Source: Desulfobacteraceae bacterium (lineage in GTDB: Bacteria; Desulfobacterota; Desulfobacteria; Desulfobacterales; RPRI01). Taken from it: a stretch of DNA of 37,436 nt. The stretch covers positions 1-37,436 of the forward strand of contig RPRI01000038.1 of the NCBI GenBank assembly GCA_003818505.1. Direction: 5' to 3'. Position numbers and translations under genes: made by a program. Within the stretch, counting starts at the first letter, position 1; each line of letters starts with the position of its first letter. Of this stretch, positions 1 through 7,738 are shown piece by piece. The notes below the pieces were generated by a model, which did not search any database, was not told the DNA's origin, and saw nothing but the letters and a program-made list of their open reading frames with translations.

Positions 1-81
1 GGCCCGAAGAAGCGACGGGCCTCCGGGGACCATTACCTTATGGAGAGGATGGAAGCGACTCGCGGATCTGAGTGAAGGCTG

Positions 82-752
82 GACACTGGCGGCTCAGGCA
101 TGATACTTGTGGGTAATAGAAAGTCAACGCAACAAGACATACGGACGGCGCCGTGGTCGCCGTCCTCAACTACGACACCAGCCGGCAGGCGGTTGATCTC
201 GGAGAGCGGATCACCCGTCATCTTGAGGATCAGAGCATAATCAAACCGGGAGTCATCCAATATAAGCGGCAAAGCCTCACAGAAAGTAGGGAGATGGCGG
301 ATCTGATCATCAAGATCGGCGTGATCTGCGGCCTCCGAGATGATGTGGCGGCTGTTCTTCTGGCAGAAGATTTCAATCAGCTGAACGAAGGCGGCAAGCT
401 GATCATTTCGTCATCCAACCACCACATGAAATGTACGGATCCCTTGAGCAGTTTTCTTATTCAACACATCGGTGCGAGGGACAATCCCTTTGGTGGATGG
501 GGACTTAACTTCCGAACGGAGGAAAGGCTGAAGGGATTACTGACTCGTGCCGGATTCAAGGACATCGTCATCTACAGCGACACTGATTATCCAGGCAAGG
601 CAAATTTACCAGAAGAAAAGCTATATGGCATCGATACTCTTCCATCAGAGGTCATGGGCTATAACCATAAGAGGATTCCTCTGCGTCTTCCAAATAAGGA
701 AGTCCTTGACAAGGGAACGCCTTATAACTTGATTGCTGTGGCAACAAAATAA
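82..752 (+). pseudogene. SAM-dependent methyltransferase, 5' end disrupted
   Basis: The open part (GTG at 153 to TAA at 752, 199 codons) reads like a class I methyltransferase lacking its first strand. It begins at the acidic-loop region (VLNYDTSRQAVDLGERI) and continues through a strand-4 region (LIIKIGVICGL) and a strand-5 region (GGKLIISSSNHHM). The missing glycine-rich motif I appears as DTGGSGM at 82-102, but in frame 1, whereas the body is in frame 3. Frame 1 is closed by a TGA at 73, and frame 3 has stops at 114 and 117. At least one frameshift therefore separates motif I from the body, and the reading upstream of 82 is also broken. The substrate cannot be inferred. It is either a decayed gene or a frame error near the window edge. 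The methyltransferase assignment rests on fold-level pattern only. Confidence 0.55.
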
Positions 753-769
753 AAATGGAGAAAAAAGCC

Positions 770-904
770 ATGAAGAAATTCGGAAAGTTTATAAAGGATC
801 TGGTACTGTATATAGCGATACAGTTCCTTACAGCATTCTTTTTTATTTTTGGTTTTTTTAACAAAGAACAACGGAGGCTTTTTCCGGGAAAGACAATCAA
901 ATAA
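770..904 (+). CDS. 44-residue single-pass membrane peptide
   Basis: A short reading frame starts at ATG 770 with a GGAG Shine-Dalgarno at 757-760, 9 nt upstream, and ends in TAA at 902-904. An in-frame ATG at 755 is possible but has no ribosome site. The product has a basic N-terminus (MKKFGKFIKD), one hydrophobic helix at about residues 11-30 rich in Phe and Ile, and a basic tail (NKEQRRLFPGKTIK). It begins 18 nt after the methyltransferase stop, on the same strand. No family is recognised. The ribosome site and the clean basic-hydrophobic-basic architecture are the only support. Confidence 0.45.
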   Translation: MKKFGKFIKDLVLYIAIQFLTAFFFIFGFFNKEQRRLFPGKTIK

Positions 905-907
905 AAA

Positions 908-1216
908 CTACAAAATTTTCACCCCTCGCTTTATTTCTTCAGTAAAAGGATTCCCGCTTTTAAAATCCTCCTCAGTTATAGGATGAGGCTCTATGCGCAG
1001 GTCAAATTTTCTCCGAAGCCTCATTAAATTTGACAGTTCTTTTATTGTATCTTTATATCCTTTCAATACGAGAGCTATGTCAATATCGCTGTCATCGTTG
1101 AATCGACCACGCGTGTATGAACCGAATAGGAAGGCTTCTTTTACGTTATAATATCGGTTAGAAACAAGGAAGTTCACGTAATCCCGCCCAAGTTTCAAAG
1201 CATTTTTTTTATCCAT
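908..1216 (-). CDS. MNT-family nucleotidyltransferase (antitoxin of a HEPN/MNT pair)
   Basis: This is a 102-residue minimal nucleotidyltransferase with the signature GSYTRG at about residues 32-37 followed by DDSDIDI at 41-47, which supplies the two metal-binding Asp residues (D44, D46). MNT proteins of this size usually sit next to a HEPN protein and act as its antitoxin, in studied cases by AMPylating the HEPN toxin. The HEPN partner lies immediately upstream on the same strand, and its readthrough frame overlaps this start by 22 nt, the usual arrangement. The catalytic motif is intact, so the antitoxin half looks functional while its partner is broken. The domain call is firm; the activity is inferred from the family. 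Confidence 0.85.
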   Translation of the reverse strand: MDKKNALKLGRDYVNFLVSNRYYNVKEAFLFGSYTRGRFNDDSDIDIALVLKGYKDTIKELSNLMRLRRKFDLRIEPHPITEEDFKSGNPFTEEIKRGVKIL

Positions 1217-1581
1217 ATCCTGAAAGACCTTATTTGGTTAATATGTTCTTCAGCAAATTTTTTCGTGCACATCGTGTAAAATTTCAAATTATAATCGTCA
1301 TAGCGCGCTTAAATATTGAAACTTGTCAGGGTGTCGAGGAAATTTTTCTGTTCTTCCGAAAGGCCAAGTTTTGCTTTTTCGGCAATGCGCAATAAATCGT
1401 GAATAAACGGTGTATTTACATCAATATATTTTGCATTATAGGCTTTTAATAGTTTTTCAATCACGATATGCCCGATAAATAACGACCACGGATAATTTTT
1501 GCCCTTAAACAGATATTGCATGGTTCGGTAGTCATTATCAGCTGATTTCAGCCAATATTCTAAAATAGAATTTTTATTCAT
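1195..1581 (-). pseudogene. HEPN-domain protein interrupted by an in-frame TAA
   Basis: The frame opens at ATG 1581 and codes a typical HEPN N-terminal part (residues 8-90 include EYWLKSADNDYRTMQYLF and FIHDLLRIAEKA). It hits TAA at 1309-1311 after TSFNI. Beyond the stop the same frame continues with ARYDDYNLKFYTMCTKKF, which is the conserved C-terminal segment of this family, and ends naturally at TGA 1195, just inside the MNT gene. The stop replaces one residue (Arg or Lys is usual before ARYDDY) with no frame change. Full length would be 128 residues, normal for the family. The 90-residue product would lack the last helix, so the toxin is probably inactive unless the stop is read through or is a base error. 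Confidence 0.8.
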
Positions 1582-1618
1582 AAATTAATTATATCACAAA
1601 ATGCCTTCATGCGCCATT

Positions 1619-2545
1619 TTATTGTTCCGAAGCATGATTTACGTCCGGACGGTTGACCAGATAAATGCCCGTACCTACCAGAAGAAGCGCCAGCAGCAGC
1701 GATTTTGAAACTGGCTCATTCAGCAGCAGTCCTCCGGCCAGCACGCCGAAAATCGGCGTGAGAAAAGTAAACGAAGCGATACGTGAAACAGGATAATGGC
1801 GGATGAGCCAGAACCATACAAGATATGTGATAAATGCAACCCAGACAGCCTGGTAGGCAAGACATAAAGCAATAAGAGGGGTCATCAGCACAATACCCCT
1901 TTCATTCATGACTATTGATGCTGCCGGCAGAACTAATGCGGAAACGCCAAGCTGATAAAGCAGTGTTTTACTATGCCCAATCCCGGCAAGAGGGCTCGCC
2001 TTGATCATTACGGTAACGGCTCCCCATAAAACAGCCGCAATAGCCAGCATGCAATCACCTATCAGCATCTTATATGTCGGAAAGCTCAAAGATTCCCAGA
2101 ATGCTATGACAATTCCGGTAAAAGCACAGCACAGACCCATGATTTGGATTTTTCTTAAATGTTCACCCGGGATAAAGAACTGCGATCCCAGTGCAACAAC
2201 AAAAGGCGACATGTACAGAAAAATTACGGCGCGCGATGCGTTGGTAAAAACGAGCCCCCAGTAGATGAGAATAAATTCTCCTGAAAACAGAAAACCAATT
2301 CCTATTCCCCACCAGAGTGTGCCGTCTTTCTTAAATAGCGGTTCACGGCATGCCGTCATCCAGATCCAGACCAGAATTGCAGCGCCTACAGACCTGATAC
2401 CGGATTGCAGGATCGGAGAAACTCCCTGGTTGGCGATCTTGATGGTTACCTGCTGCAGGCCCCAGCTTGCGCAAAGTACGGTCAGTAATACGATTGCTTT
2501 AAGGTCCAGAACACTGCTCTTTTGTGCCGATTGAAGCGCCTTCAC
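1619..2545 (-). CDS. EamA/DMT-superfamily permease
   Basis: This is a ten-helix drug/metabolite transporter of about 308 residues with two EamA repeats: the first starts near VLLTVLCASWGLQQVTIKIA, the second near GDCMLAIAAVLWGAVTVMIK. It sits in the inner membrane and probably exports a small metabolite; the substrate is not predictable. The frame is open upstream to 2824, but that stretch lies over the PQ-loop gene and does not look like protein. The chosen start is GTG at 2545, whose GTGA overlaps the TGA stop of the upstream gene by 4 nt. This implies translational coupling and gives the normal family length. Confidence 0.85.
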   Translation of the reverse strand: MKALQSAQKSSVLDLKAIVLLTVLCASWGLQQVTIKIANQGVSPILQSGIRSVGAAILVWIWMTACREPLFKKDGTLWWGIGIGFLFSGEFILIYWGLVFTNASRAVIFLYMSPFVVALGSQFFIPGEHLRKIQIMGLCCAFTGIVIAFWESLSFPTYKMLIGDCMLAIAAVLWGAVTVMIKASPLAGIGHSKTLLYQLGVSALVLPAASIVMNERGIVLMTPLIALCLAYQAVWVAFITYLVWFWLIRHYPVSRIASFTFLTPIFGVLAGGLLLNEPVSKSLLLALLLVGTGIYLVNRPDVNHASEQ

Positions 2546-2859
2546 GCTGTTTCCCTGACTTTCAGACTTTTCGTCCTGAATTTCACAACAAGAAAAATAG
2601 TGAACAGAATGCAGCACATCGAAGCAGCTGCCGAGATGATCAGAGGCCACCCCCTGCCGTTCAACATGAACTGGACTATCGCGTAGAACAGAGTAAAAGA
2701 CGCGGCCACGATCCAGATACACCATGAACGAAGGGATATATCCGAGCTTGACCGCGTATTGATCAGCTTGATCCACTGGGGCAGATAAGCCGACAGGGAA
2801 ATGAACGTAGTTGCAATCTGGCATACGTTGGCGGTTATAATCACTGAATCCGGCACCAT
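2542..2859 (-). CDS. PQ-loop / SemiSWEET-like membrane protein
   Basis: A small three-helix protein of about 105 residues carries the PQ-loop signature YLPQWIKLINTRSSSDIS in its first helix-loop, then two further helices (IVAASFTLFYAIVQFML and PLIISAAASMCCILFTIFLVV). SemiSWEET-type proteins of this size dimerise and move small solutes such as sugars across the inner membrane. ATG at 2859 is preferred because AGAGG lies 9 nt upstream; ATG at 2880 in the same frame has no ribosome site. It is coupled to the downstream EamA permease through a GTGA overlap, so the two transporters are probably co-expressed. The substrate is unknown. Confidence 0.8.
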   Translation of the reverse strand: MVPDSVIITANVCQIATTFISLSAYLPQWIKLINTRSSSDISLRSWCIWIVAASFTLFYAIVQFMLNGRGWPLIISAAASMCCILFTIFLVVKFRTKSLKVRETA

Positions 2860-2900
2860 ATCTTTGATCCTCTGTTGCATTTATTAATGAATTTTTAGTT

Positions 2901-2922
2901 GCCAGCCTGTCGCTGGCTTTTT
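2901..2922 (+). terminator. Hairpin with T-tract, possible intrinsic terminator
   Basis: GCCAGC, a 5-nt loop and GCTGGC form a perfect 6-bp stem followed by TTTTT. It faces the plus strand but has no plus-strand gene close upstream; it lies 40 nt upstream of the leftward PQ-loop gene. It may stop stray rightward transcription, or be a small repeat. Confidence 0.35.
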
Positions 2923-3121
2923 ATATGTAAAACTTTACAGATTTGTGGAATAATATCAATTTAAATTTAGATACTGTATTGCTAAAGTGATTTATATACA
3001 CCATCTGCCGCCTGAAAAGGCAGTTTCAGTGTTTGGCTGGACACCCACCAGCAAAAATGGTAATCATAGTTTATAAAAAGGCCTGATTACAATTACGCAA
3101 ACAGATCCGGAGAAAAAAACC

Positions 3122-3562
3122 ATGAGATCATTCATCAGCAAAAAACTCCTGGAAGTACGCGATTATGACAAAGAAGGGTACAGTCCTGTGGTTGACTATG
3201 CCACGTGGCGCGTCGCCATACTAAACTTCAGCAACGACCTTTTGCCGGAAAAGATTGAAGCGATGCAGCGCCACAATGAGACCGACGAAGTTTTCGTTTT
3301 GCTTTGTGGAGAATGCATTCTTTTTATAGGGGAAGGAAACGAGAAAATCACAGAAATATTTGCGGAGAATATGCAGCCGTTCAAGATTTATAACGTAAAA
3401 AAGTCGGTCTGGCATACACACACCTTAAGCAGGGATGCTAAAGTGCTGATAGTCGAAAACAGAAACACCACCTTTGATAATTCACCGTTCTGCTCCCTGG
3501 CCGTTGCTCAGAGAGAAAACATCGCCGAACTGACATCAGGGTTGTGGGATCAGGAGATATAG
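3122..3562 (+). CDS. Cupin-fold protein
   Basis: A 146-residue cytoplasmic protein with no signal peptide. Its middle resembles a single cupin barrel: MQRHNETDEVFVLLCGEC at about residues 48-65 fits the first cupin motif (His, then Glu-Val/Ile-Phe and a Gly-rich turn), and VKKSVWHTHTLSRDAKVLIVEN fits the second motif with His residues. The function within the cupin superfamily (small-molecule enzyme or binding protein) cannot be inferred. The start is supported by GGAG in the preceding AGATCCGGAGAAAAAAACC. It stands alone, with a dispersed repeat segment directly downstream. Confidence 0.6.
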   Translation: MRSFISKKLLEVRDYDKEGYSPVVDYATWRVAILNFSNDLLPEKIEAMQRHNETDEVFVLLCGECILFIGEGNEKITEIFAENMQPFKIYNVKKSVWHTHTLSRDAKVLIVENRNTTFDNSPFCSLAVAQRENIAELTSGLWDQEI

Positions 3563-3570
3563 AGCGATGG

Positions 3571-3622
3571 CTTTATACAGGATGTTATGCAAAGGTTTCA
3601 GGGTAATAACAGGTGCGGGGCA
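3571..3622 (+). repeat. Dispersed repeat, copy 1 (GATGTTATGCAAAG core)
   Basis: This intergenic segment shares the 14-nt core GATGTTATGCAAAG (3581-3594) with 10781-10794. Similarity extends on both sides: CTTTA before the core, and TAATAAC/GATAAC then a TGC-GGGG stretch after it. It lies between the cupin and DUF898 genes. It is either a small dispersed element or shared decay debris. Confidence 0.4.
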
Positions 3623-3645
3623 ACATCTTCCTGTAGGAGGAAAGA

Positions 3646-5007
3646 ATGGCTGAAATCAGATATAATATTGTGTTCAGGGGCGAAATCATGGCCGGCTTTG
3701 CGCCCGGTAATGTTAAACGTAATATTACAAGGCTGTTTTCAATAAGTGAGGAAAAAGCCGGGCAGATTCTTGCACAAAAGCGGTTTATTTTAAAAAAAGA
3801 TCTGGATGAGCGTACGGCCTGGAAATATGCCGAGGTTCTCAAAAAAGCCGGATTGCAGATATTTCTGGAACCTGTAGAGGTTCAGGCCGGCATTCAGGAG
3901 CAAAAGCCTTCAGAAACTCCATTGATGCAGGAACCGGGAGATGAAAAAAAATCCGCATATGCCGGCGCTGTGGAAACTGTTGAGATCAGCGAAAAGACTC
4001 AGGGGGCAAAACCGGCAGCAGCGGAAAAAAAGCCGGATAAAATTCCGTTTGAATTCCGCGGGAGCGGTTCCGAATATTTCCGAATATGGCTTGTCAATAT
4101 CCTTCTTTCAATAATTACCCTGGGAATCTATTCTGCCTGGGCCAAAGTCCGTAAGAACCAGTATTTTTACGGCAACACAAGAATCACAGGAGCAAGCTTC
4201 GAATACCTGGCAAAACCTTCCAAGATCCTGAAAGGCCGTCTTATAGTTGCAGGTTTCTTCCTGTTTCAGGGCCTCTTATCGAAAATATTACCCATTGCAG
4301 GGGTAGTTCTGAGCATAACCTTTGTCGTAGCCATTCCTTGGCTAATTACCCGGTCCCTTGCTTTCAATGCAAGAAACAGCTCCCTGAGAAATATTCGCTT
4401 TGCTTTTAACGGATCATACAGGGAAGCTGCAAAAGCATACCTTTTGTGGCCGATGGTTGCATTTCTGACACTTGGTATCATGTTTCCTTATGCTTACTAC
4501 AGGCAGAGAAAATTCATGGTTGAAAACTCCGGTTACGGCACTACCGGTTTTAAATTCAATGCAAAATACGGGGATTACAACCGTATTTTTCTCGGCCTTC
4601 TTATTCCTGTCCTGATTGGAATTCTCCTGATTGCAGGCTCTTTTTTTCTCTTTCCTCCGCTTTTTATTCTTGTTGCTCTTGCCCTCTATCTTTATATTTT
4701 TGCCTTCATATCGGTTAAGACCGGGAATCTCCTTTACAACTCAAGCAGCATTGTAGACCACCGTTTCGAAGCCGACATGAAGCTGAAAGATTATTTATTT
4801 ATTGTTTTGACAAATTCCCTGGCAACAGCACTAACCTTGGGGCTTTTCCACCCATGGGCAAAGGTGCGGAGCATGAAGTATAAGATTGAGCATCTTCAAC
4901 TCGCTCCCGGAGGAGATCTCGACGGTTTTGTTGCTGAGTCTAAAAAACAGATAAACGCGGTCGGGTCTGAAGCAACCGATTTCATGGATATTGATTTCGG
5001 CCTATGA
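3646..5007 (+). CDS. DUF898 (YjgN-family) membrane protein
   Basis: A 453-residue protein in three parts. Residues 1-78 are a small basic domain (IRYNIVFRGEIMAGFAPG then AGLQIFLEPVE) seen at the N-terminus of several deltaproteobacterial envelope proteins. Residues 80-130 are a low-complexity Ala/Lys/Glu linker. From about 132 to 430 is the DUF898 membrane domain, with the duplicated motif TLGIYSAWAKVRKNQYFYGNT and LGLFHPWAKVRSMKYKIEH and about eight hydrophobic segments. DUF898 function is not established. TAGGAGG lies just before the ATG. The stop overlaps the next gene's ATG by 4 nt (ATGA), so it is coupled to an M48 peptidase, a pairing common for YjgN homologues. Confidence 0.88.
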   Translation: MAEIRYNIVFRGEIMAGFAPGNVKRNITRLFSISEEKAGQILAQKRFILKKDLDERTAWKYAEVLKKAGLQIFLEPVEVQAGIQEQKPSETPLMQEPGDEKKSAYAGAVETVEISEKTQGAKPAAAEKKPDKIPFEFRGSGSEYFRIWLVNILLSIITLGIYSAWAKVRKNQYFYGNTRITGASFEYLAKPSKILKGRLIVAGFFLFQGLLSKILPIAGVVLSITFVVAIPWLITRSLAFNARNSSLRNIRFAFNGSYREAAKAYLLWPMVAFLTLGIMFPYAYYRQRKFMVENSGYGTTGFKFNAKYGDYNRIFLGLLIPVLIGILLIAGSFFLFPPLFILVALALYLYIFAFISVKTGNLLYNSSSIVDHRFEADMKLKDYLFIVLTNSLATALTLGLFHPWAKVRSMKYKIEHLQLAPGGDLDGFVAESKKQINAVGSEATDFMDIDFGL

Positions 5008-6047
5008 TTGCAATTAAAGGATACTGGTACGACGGCAGAACTTCGGCCCAGACTGCGGCTGTCTTCCGCGTTTACGATAACGGCGCAATCGGGATTGAGG
5101 ACTCCGAAAACGGAACTGTATTCAAGAAGGTTGCCGGGTTTGATATTTCAGTCTCTCCCCGCCTTGCCGAAACGCCAAGGTACTTATATTTCACAACCGG
5201 TGAAAAATTTGAGACGGAAGATAATGAAGCGGTTGACCATATTCTCAAACGACTGAAGCAACGATCATGGATGCAGGCAGTCCACTATCTGGAAGCGCGC
5301 AGGCTCTACGTTCTGATCTGCCTCGCGACGGTTCTCCTTTTTATGTTCGGGGCAATAAAATTCGGTGTTCCTGCCGCTTCAAAATCCATCGCCTTCCACC
5401 TTCCTCTTGCAACCGCCGGATATGCAGGCAGGCAGACTCTCGAAATTCTGGACAGGTCGGTATTTAAACCTTCAGAGCTGGATGAAGAGGTAAAGTTCCG
5501 CCTTACAAATCATTTACAGCCGGTTATCGATGATCACTCAAAATACGGACTGAAAATTCTGTTCAGAAAAGGCGGCAGGGTTGGCCCCAATGCATTTGCG
5601 CTTCCTTCCGGGATTGTTATCTTTACAGATGAGATGGTTAAGATATCGGGCCACGATAATGAAATGCTTGCGGTGCTGGCTCACGAGGCCGGTCACGTGG
5701 TACATCGACATGCCTTGCGCACTGTAATCCAGGACTCCCTGCTTTCTTTTGCCCTTCTTGCAATTACAGGCGATATATCCGGATCTTCTGAGCTGTTTCT
5801 CGGTCTTCCGGTCATATTGACACAGCTTTCATACTCAAGAAATTTTGAGCAGGAAGCGGATGACTACGCCGTTGATTATCTCCGCTCACACAACATACCG
5901 ACTGTTCATTTCGCCGAACTGTTGCTTCGGCTTGATAAAAAAAAGAAACCGGATCAGGAAAGTTCATCTGGAACATGGACGGGTTACCTGTCGACACATC
6001 CTCTGACAGAGGAAAGAGTGCAGCAATTTAAACATACTTATAAGTGA
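5004..6047 (+). CDS. M48-family membrane metallopeptidase
   Basis: A 347-residue zinc peptidase. Residues 1-95 form a soluble N-terminal domain, a transmembrane helix follows at about 101-121 (RLYVLICLATVLLFMFGAI), and the peptidase domain carries HEAGH at residues 227-231 and the downstream NFEQEADDYAVDYL (about 281-294) holding the third zinc ligand. The C-terminal TGYLSTHPLTEERV is the usual M48 ending. It probably degrades or processes misfolded envelope proteins, as BepA/HtpX relatives do. It starts inside the stop of the DUF898 gene, so the two products are made together and may form a complex. The fusion of a roughly 95-residue N-domain to M48 is typical of DUF898-linked members. Confidence 0.9.
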   Translation: MIAIKGYWYDGRTSAQTAAVFRVYDNGAIGIEDSENGTVFKKVAGFDISVSPRLAETPRYLYFTTGEKFETEDNEAVDHILKRLKQRSWMQAVHYLEARRLYVLICLATVLLFMFGAIKFGVPAASKSIAFHLPLATAGYAGRQTLEILDRSVFKPSELDEEVKFRLTNHLQPVIDDHSKYGLKILFRKGGRVGPNAFALPSGIVIFTDEMVKISGHDNEMLAVLAHEAGHVVHRHALRTVIQDSLLSFALLAITGDISGSSELFLGLPVILTQLSYSRNFEQEADDYAVDYLRSHNIPTVHFAELLLRLDKKKKPDQESSSGTWTGYLSTHPLTEERVQQFKHTYK

Positions 6048-6167
6048 TGCATTAGGAAATAGTCAATTTAAACGAGCTCCAATCGGAACATTATTCTGAC
6101 AATCACTATAAACCGGAGATATTCAGCAGCAATTTGTTCTGGACATAAGGATATTTTCCATGATACC

Positions 6168-6217
6168 AAGACGGCGTCTTATTATCAGTTGATATGTTAA
6201 CGTAAACAGTTCTGTTT
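6168..6217 (+). promoter_or_regulatory. Two palindromes upstream of the DUF3617 gene
   Basis: The 6048-6270 gap holds AAGACGGCGTCTT (6168-6180, perfect 6-bp arms) and AAACAGTTCTGTTT (6204-6217, perfect 6-bp arms) ahead of the DUF3617 start at 6271. Either could bind a dimeric regulator, for example the TetR protein encoded two genes on. No clear -35/-10 pair could be fixed by eye. Confidence 0.3.
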
Positions 6218-6270
6218 GTTTATCAATGCGCCTGATCGTTATATTAAAGTAAGGATCCCGGAGGAAGAAA

Positions 6271-6702
6271 ATGGACAAAAAATTCTTATTGCTCCTGATA
6301 ATCGTGTTATTGCTTACATATGTATCTTTTGCAGCTGCCGCGCCGGATATGAAGGAAGGTTTGTGGGAGATAACCGTTACATCAAAAATGGAAATGCCTG
6401 GAATGACAATGCCGATACCACCGGTTAAATATACACAGTGTCTTACAAAAAATGATTTTGTCCCCCAGAAGAACGAAAAAGGAGAGCAATGCGAGAAGGT
6501 AAATGTGACCGTAAACGGCAACACAGTATCCTGGACCGTAAAATGCAACGGCAAAGAGGGTCCAACTAAAGGCACGGGTAAAATCACCTATAAGGGAGAT
6601 GCATACGAAGGCGTTATGAATATGACCTTTCCGAACGAGGGCGGAGGTGAAGGCAAAATGACCAGCAACATGAGTGGAAAATGGATAGGTAAATGTAAAT
6701 GA
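6271..6702 (+). CDS. DUF3617-family periplasmic protein
   Basis: A 143-residue protein with an N-terminal signal peptide (KKFLLLLIIVLLLTYVSFAAAA, cleavage likely near residue 24). The mature domain follows the DUF3617 pattern: EGLWEITVTSKMEMPGM, a paired-Cys segment (YTQCLTKNDF and GEQCEKVNV), WTVKC, and a C-terminal GKWIGKCK. Four Cys residues suggest two periplasmic disulfides. Family function is unknown. GGAGG precedes the start closely. The TetR gene begins 40 nt downstream, so the two probably form one unit. Confidence 0.85.
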   Translation: MDKKFLLLLIIVLLLTYVSFAAAAPDMKEGLWEITVTSKMEMPGMTMPIPPVKYTQCLTKNDFVPQKNEKGEQCEKVNVTVNGNTVSWTVKCNGKEGPTKGTGKITYKGDAYEGVMNMTFPNEGGGEGKMTSNMSGKWIGKCK

Positions 6703-6711
6703 CCATTCATT
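6698..6711 (+). promoter_or_regulatory. Palindrome AATGA-N4-TCATT before the TetR gene
   Basis: AATGACCATTCATT overlaps the DUF3617 stop codon and lies 32 nt before the TetR start. ATGA/TCAT half-sites are common in TetR-family operators, so autoregulation is plausible, but the motif is short and may be chance. Confidence 0.25.
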
Positions 6712-6742
6712 GTTTGTCAGCGTCAGATGGAGATAAACCCTA

Positions 6743-7342
6743 ATGCCTAGCGCCCGCAAAAACACGGAAATAAGAAAAAGAGAAATAATTGAAGCCGCAA
6801 GGAAACTTATATACAAAAAAGGCAGTGAACATGTTACGGTAAAAAATATAGCAAATGAAGTTAAAATATCAGAAGCTGCTATCTACCGTCACTTCCACAA
6901 CAAAAAAGAGATCCTTTCCTTCCTTGCCCGTCATATTACCGACAGTCTGGTAAAAGACATCGATTCTGCGGCACAAAGCGATCTTCAATGTCCGGATAAT
7001 ATCGGCGAAACATTAAGAAACCATCTTTCCATAATTGAACAGAAGCGGGGGGTTTCATTTCAGGTAATCGCCGAAATTATCAGTTTCGGAGACAGGAAAT
7101 TAAACAAGCAGGTATATGATGATATACAAAATTACCTTCAGCATTTCACGGGCGTACTGGATAATGGAATAAAGGAGGGAGTGGTTCGGGAAGATATTGA
7201 TCCCGAAGCAACCGCACTTCTTGTCTTTGGAATGATACAGGGGCTTGTTAATACCTGGGCTTTAAGCAATTACAGCTTTGACCTTACAGCAAAGTTCGAC
7301 GCGCTATGGAATGTTTTTCACCGGATGGTGATACGGCGTTGA
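6743..7342 (+). CDS. TetR/AcrR-family transcriptional regulator
   Basis: A 199-residue protein with the TetR N-terminal DNA-binding domain: IIEAARKLIYKKGSEHVTVK, then NIANEVKISEAAIYRHFHNK (about residues 33-52), the classic recognition-helix signature ending in YRHF-NK. The C-terminal ligand/dimer domain (about 80-195) is divergent. GGAG lies about 10 nt upstream. It probably represses its own transcript with the DUF3617 gene, and perhaps the divergent genes around the TetR-like operator at 7588-7605. The ligand is unknown. Confidence 0.9.
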   Translation: MPSARKNTEIRKREIIEAARKLIYKKGSEHVTVKNIANEVKISEAAIYRHFHNKKEILSFLARHITDSLVKDIDSAAQSDLQCPDNIGETLRNHLSIIEQKRGVSFQVIAEIISFGDRKLNKQVYDDIQNYLQHFTGVLDNGIKEGVVREDIDPEATALLVFGMIQGLVNTWALSNYSFDLTAKFDALWNVFHRMVIRR

Positions 7343-7399
7343 TGTTTTTATCAGGCAGATACGATTAAGACGTCGTTCAAAAATAATCGTAAAGGCTCC

Positions 7400-7543
7400 T
7401 TATGCTCCACCGAATTTTTTCATGGTCGCCATTACAATAGTATAAATAATTATAATCATGGTCGCGCCGATGAAAAACCAGCGGACGTATTTTCCGACCC
7501 GGCTCTCTGAATCCGTCACCTTGTTTGTTTGTTCTTCAGACAT
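7400..7543 (-). CDS. 47-residue single-pass membrane protein
   Basis: A short frame runs leftward from ATG 7543 to TAA 7400, with AAGGA 9 nt upstream. The product starts with a soluble polar segment (MSEEQTNKVTDSESRVGKYV), then a hydrophobic helix at about residues 22-40 (WFFIGATMIIIIYTIVMAT), and ends MKKFGGA. The composition, ribosome site and position next to a TetR-type operator support a real gene. No family is recognised. It is convergent with the TetR gene and divergent from the DUF3795 gene. Confidence 0.65.
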   Translation of the reverse strand: MSEEQTNKVTDSESRVGKYVRWFFIGATMIIIIYTIVMATMKKFGGA

Positions 7544-7587
7544 AAATATAATTCCTTTTTCAGTATACTGTAAAAAACATATTAATG

Positions 7588-7605
7588 TAAGTAAACGCTC
7601 ACTTA
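7588..7605 (+). promoter_or_regulatory. TetR-type operator between divergent genes
   Basis: TAAGTAAACGCTCACTTA is an imperfect 18-bp palindrome (TAAGT/ACTTA outer arms, central CG) of the form seen for many TetR regulators (AAGTnAnCGnTnACTT). It lies 44 nt upstream of the leftward 47-residue membrane protein and 134 nt upstream of the rightward DUF3795 gene. The nearby TetR protein (6743-7342) is the obvious candidate binder; this is inference. Confidence 0.5.
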
Positions 7606-7738
7606 TAATAATAAAATTTCATCTTGTTTGTCAATCTTTTATTCAGGTTTTTTTTGATCAGAAGGGTTCAGATATTGGGTTAAATAACTATTGTTAATGG
7701 GTTCGTTATTTTTAAAAAACAACAGCGGGAGTCTTGTT

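Noticed and set aside
2546-2824. Extended N-terminus for the EamA permease
   Set aside because: The 93-residue extension lies over the PQ-loop gene in another frame, does not look like protein, and the GTGA overlap gives a normal start.
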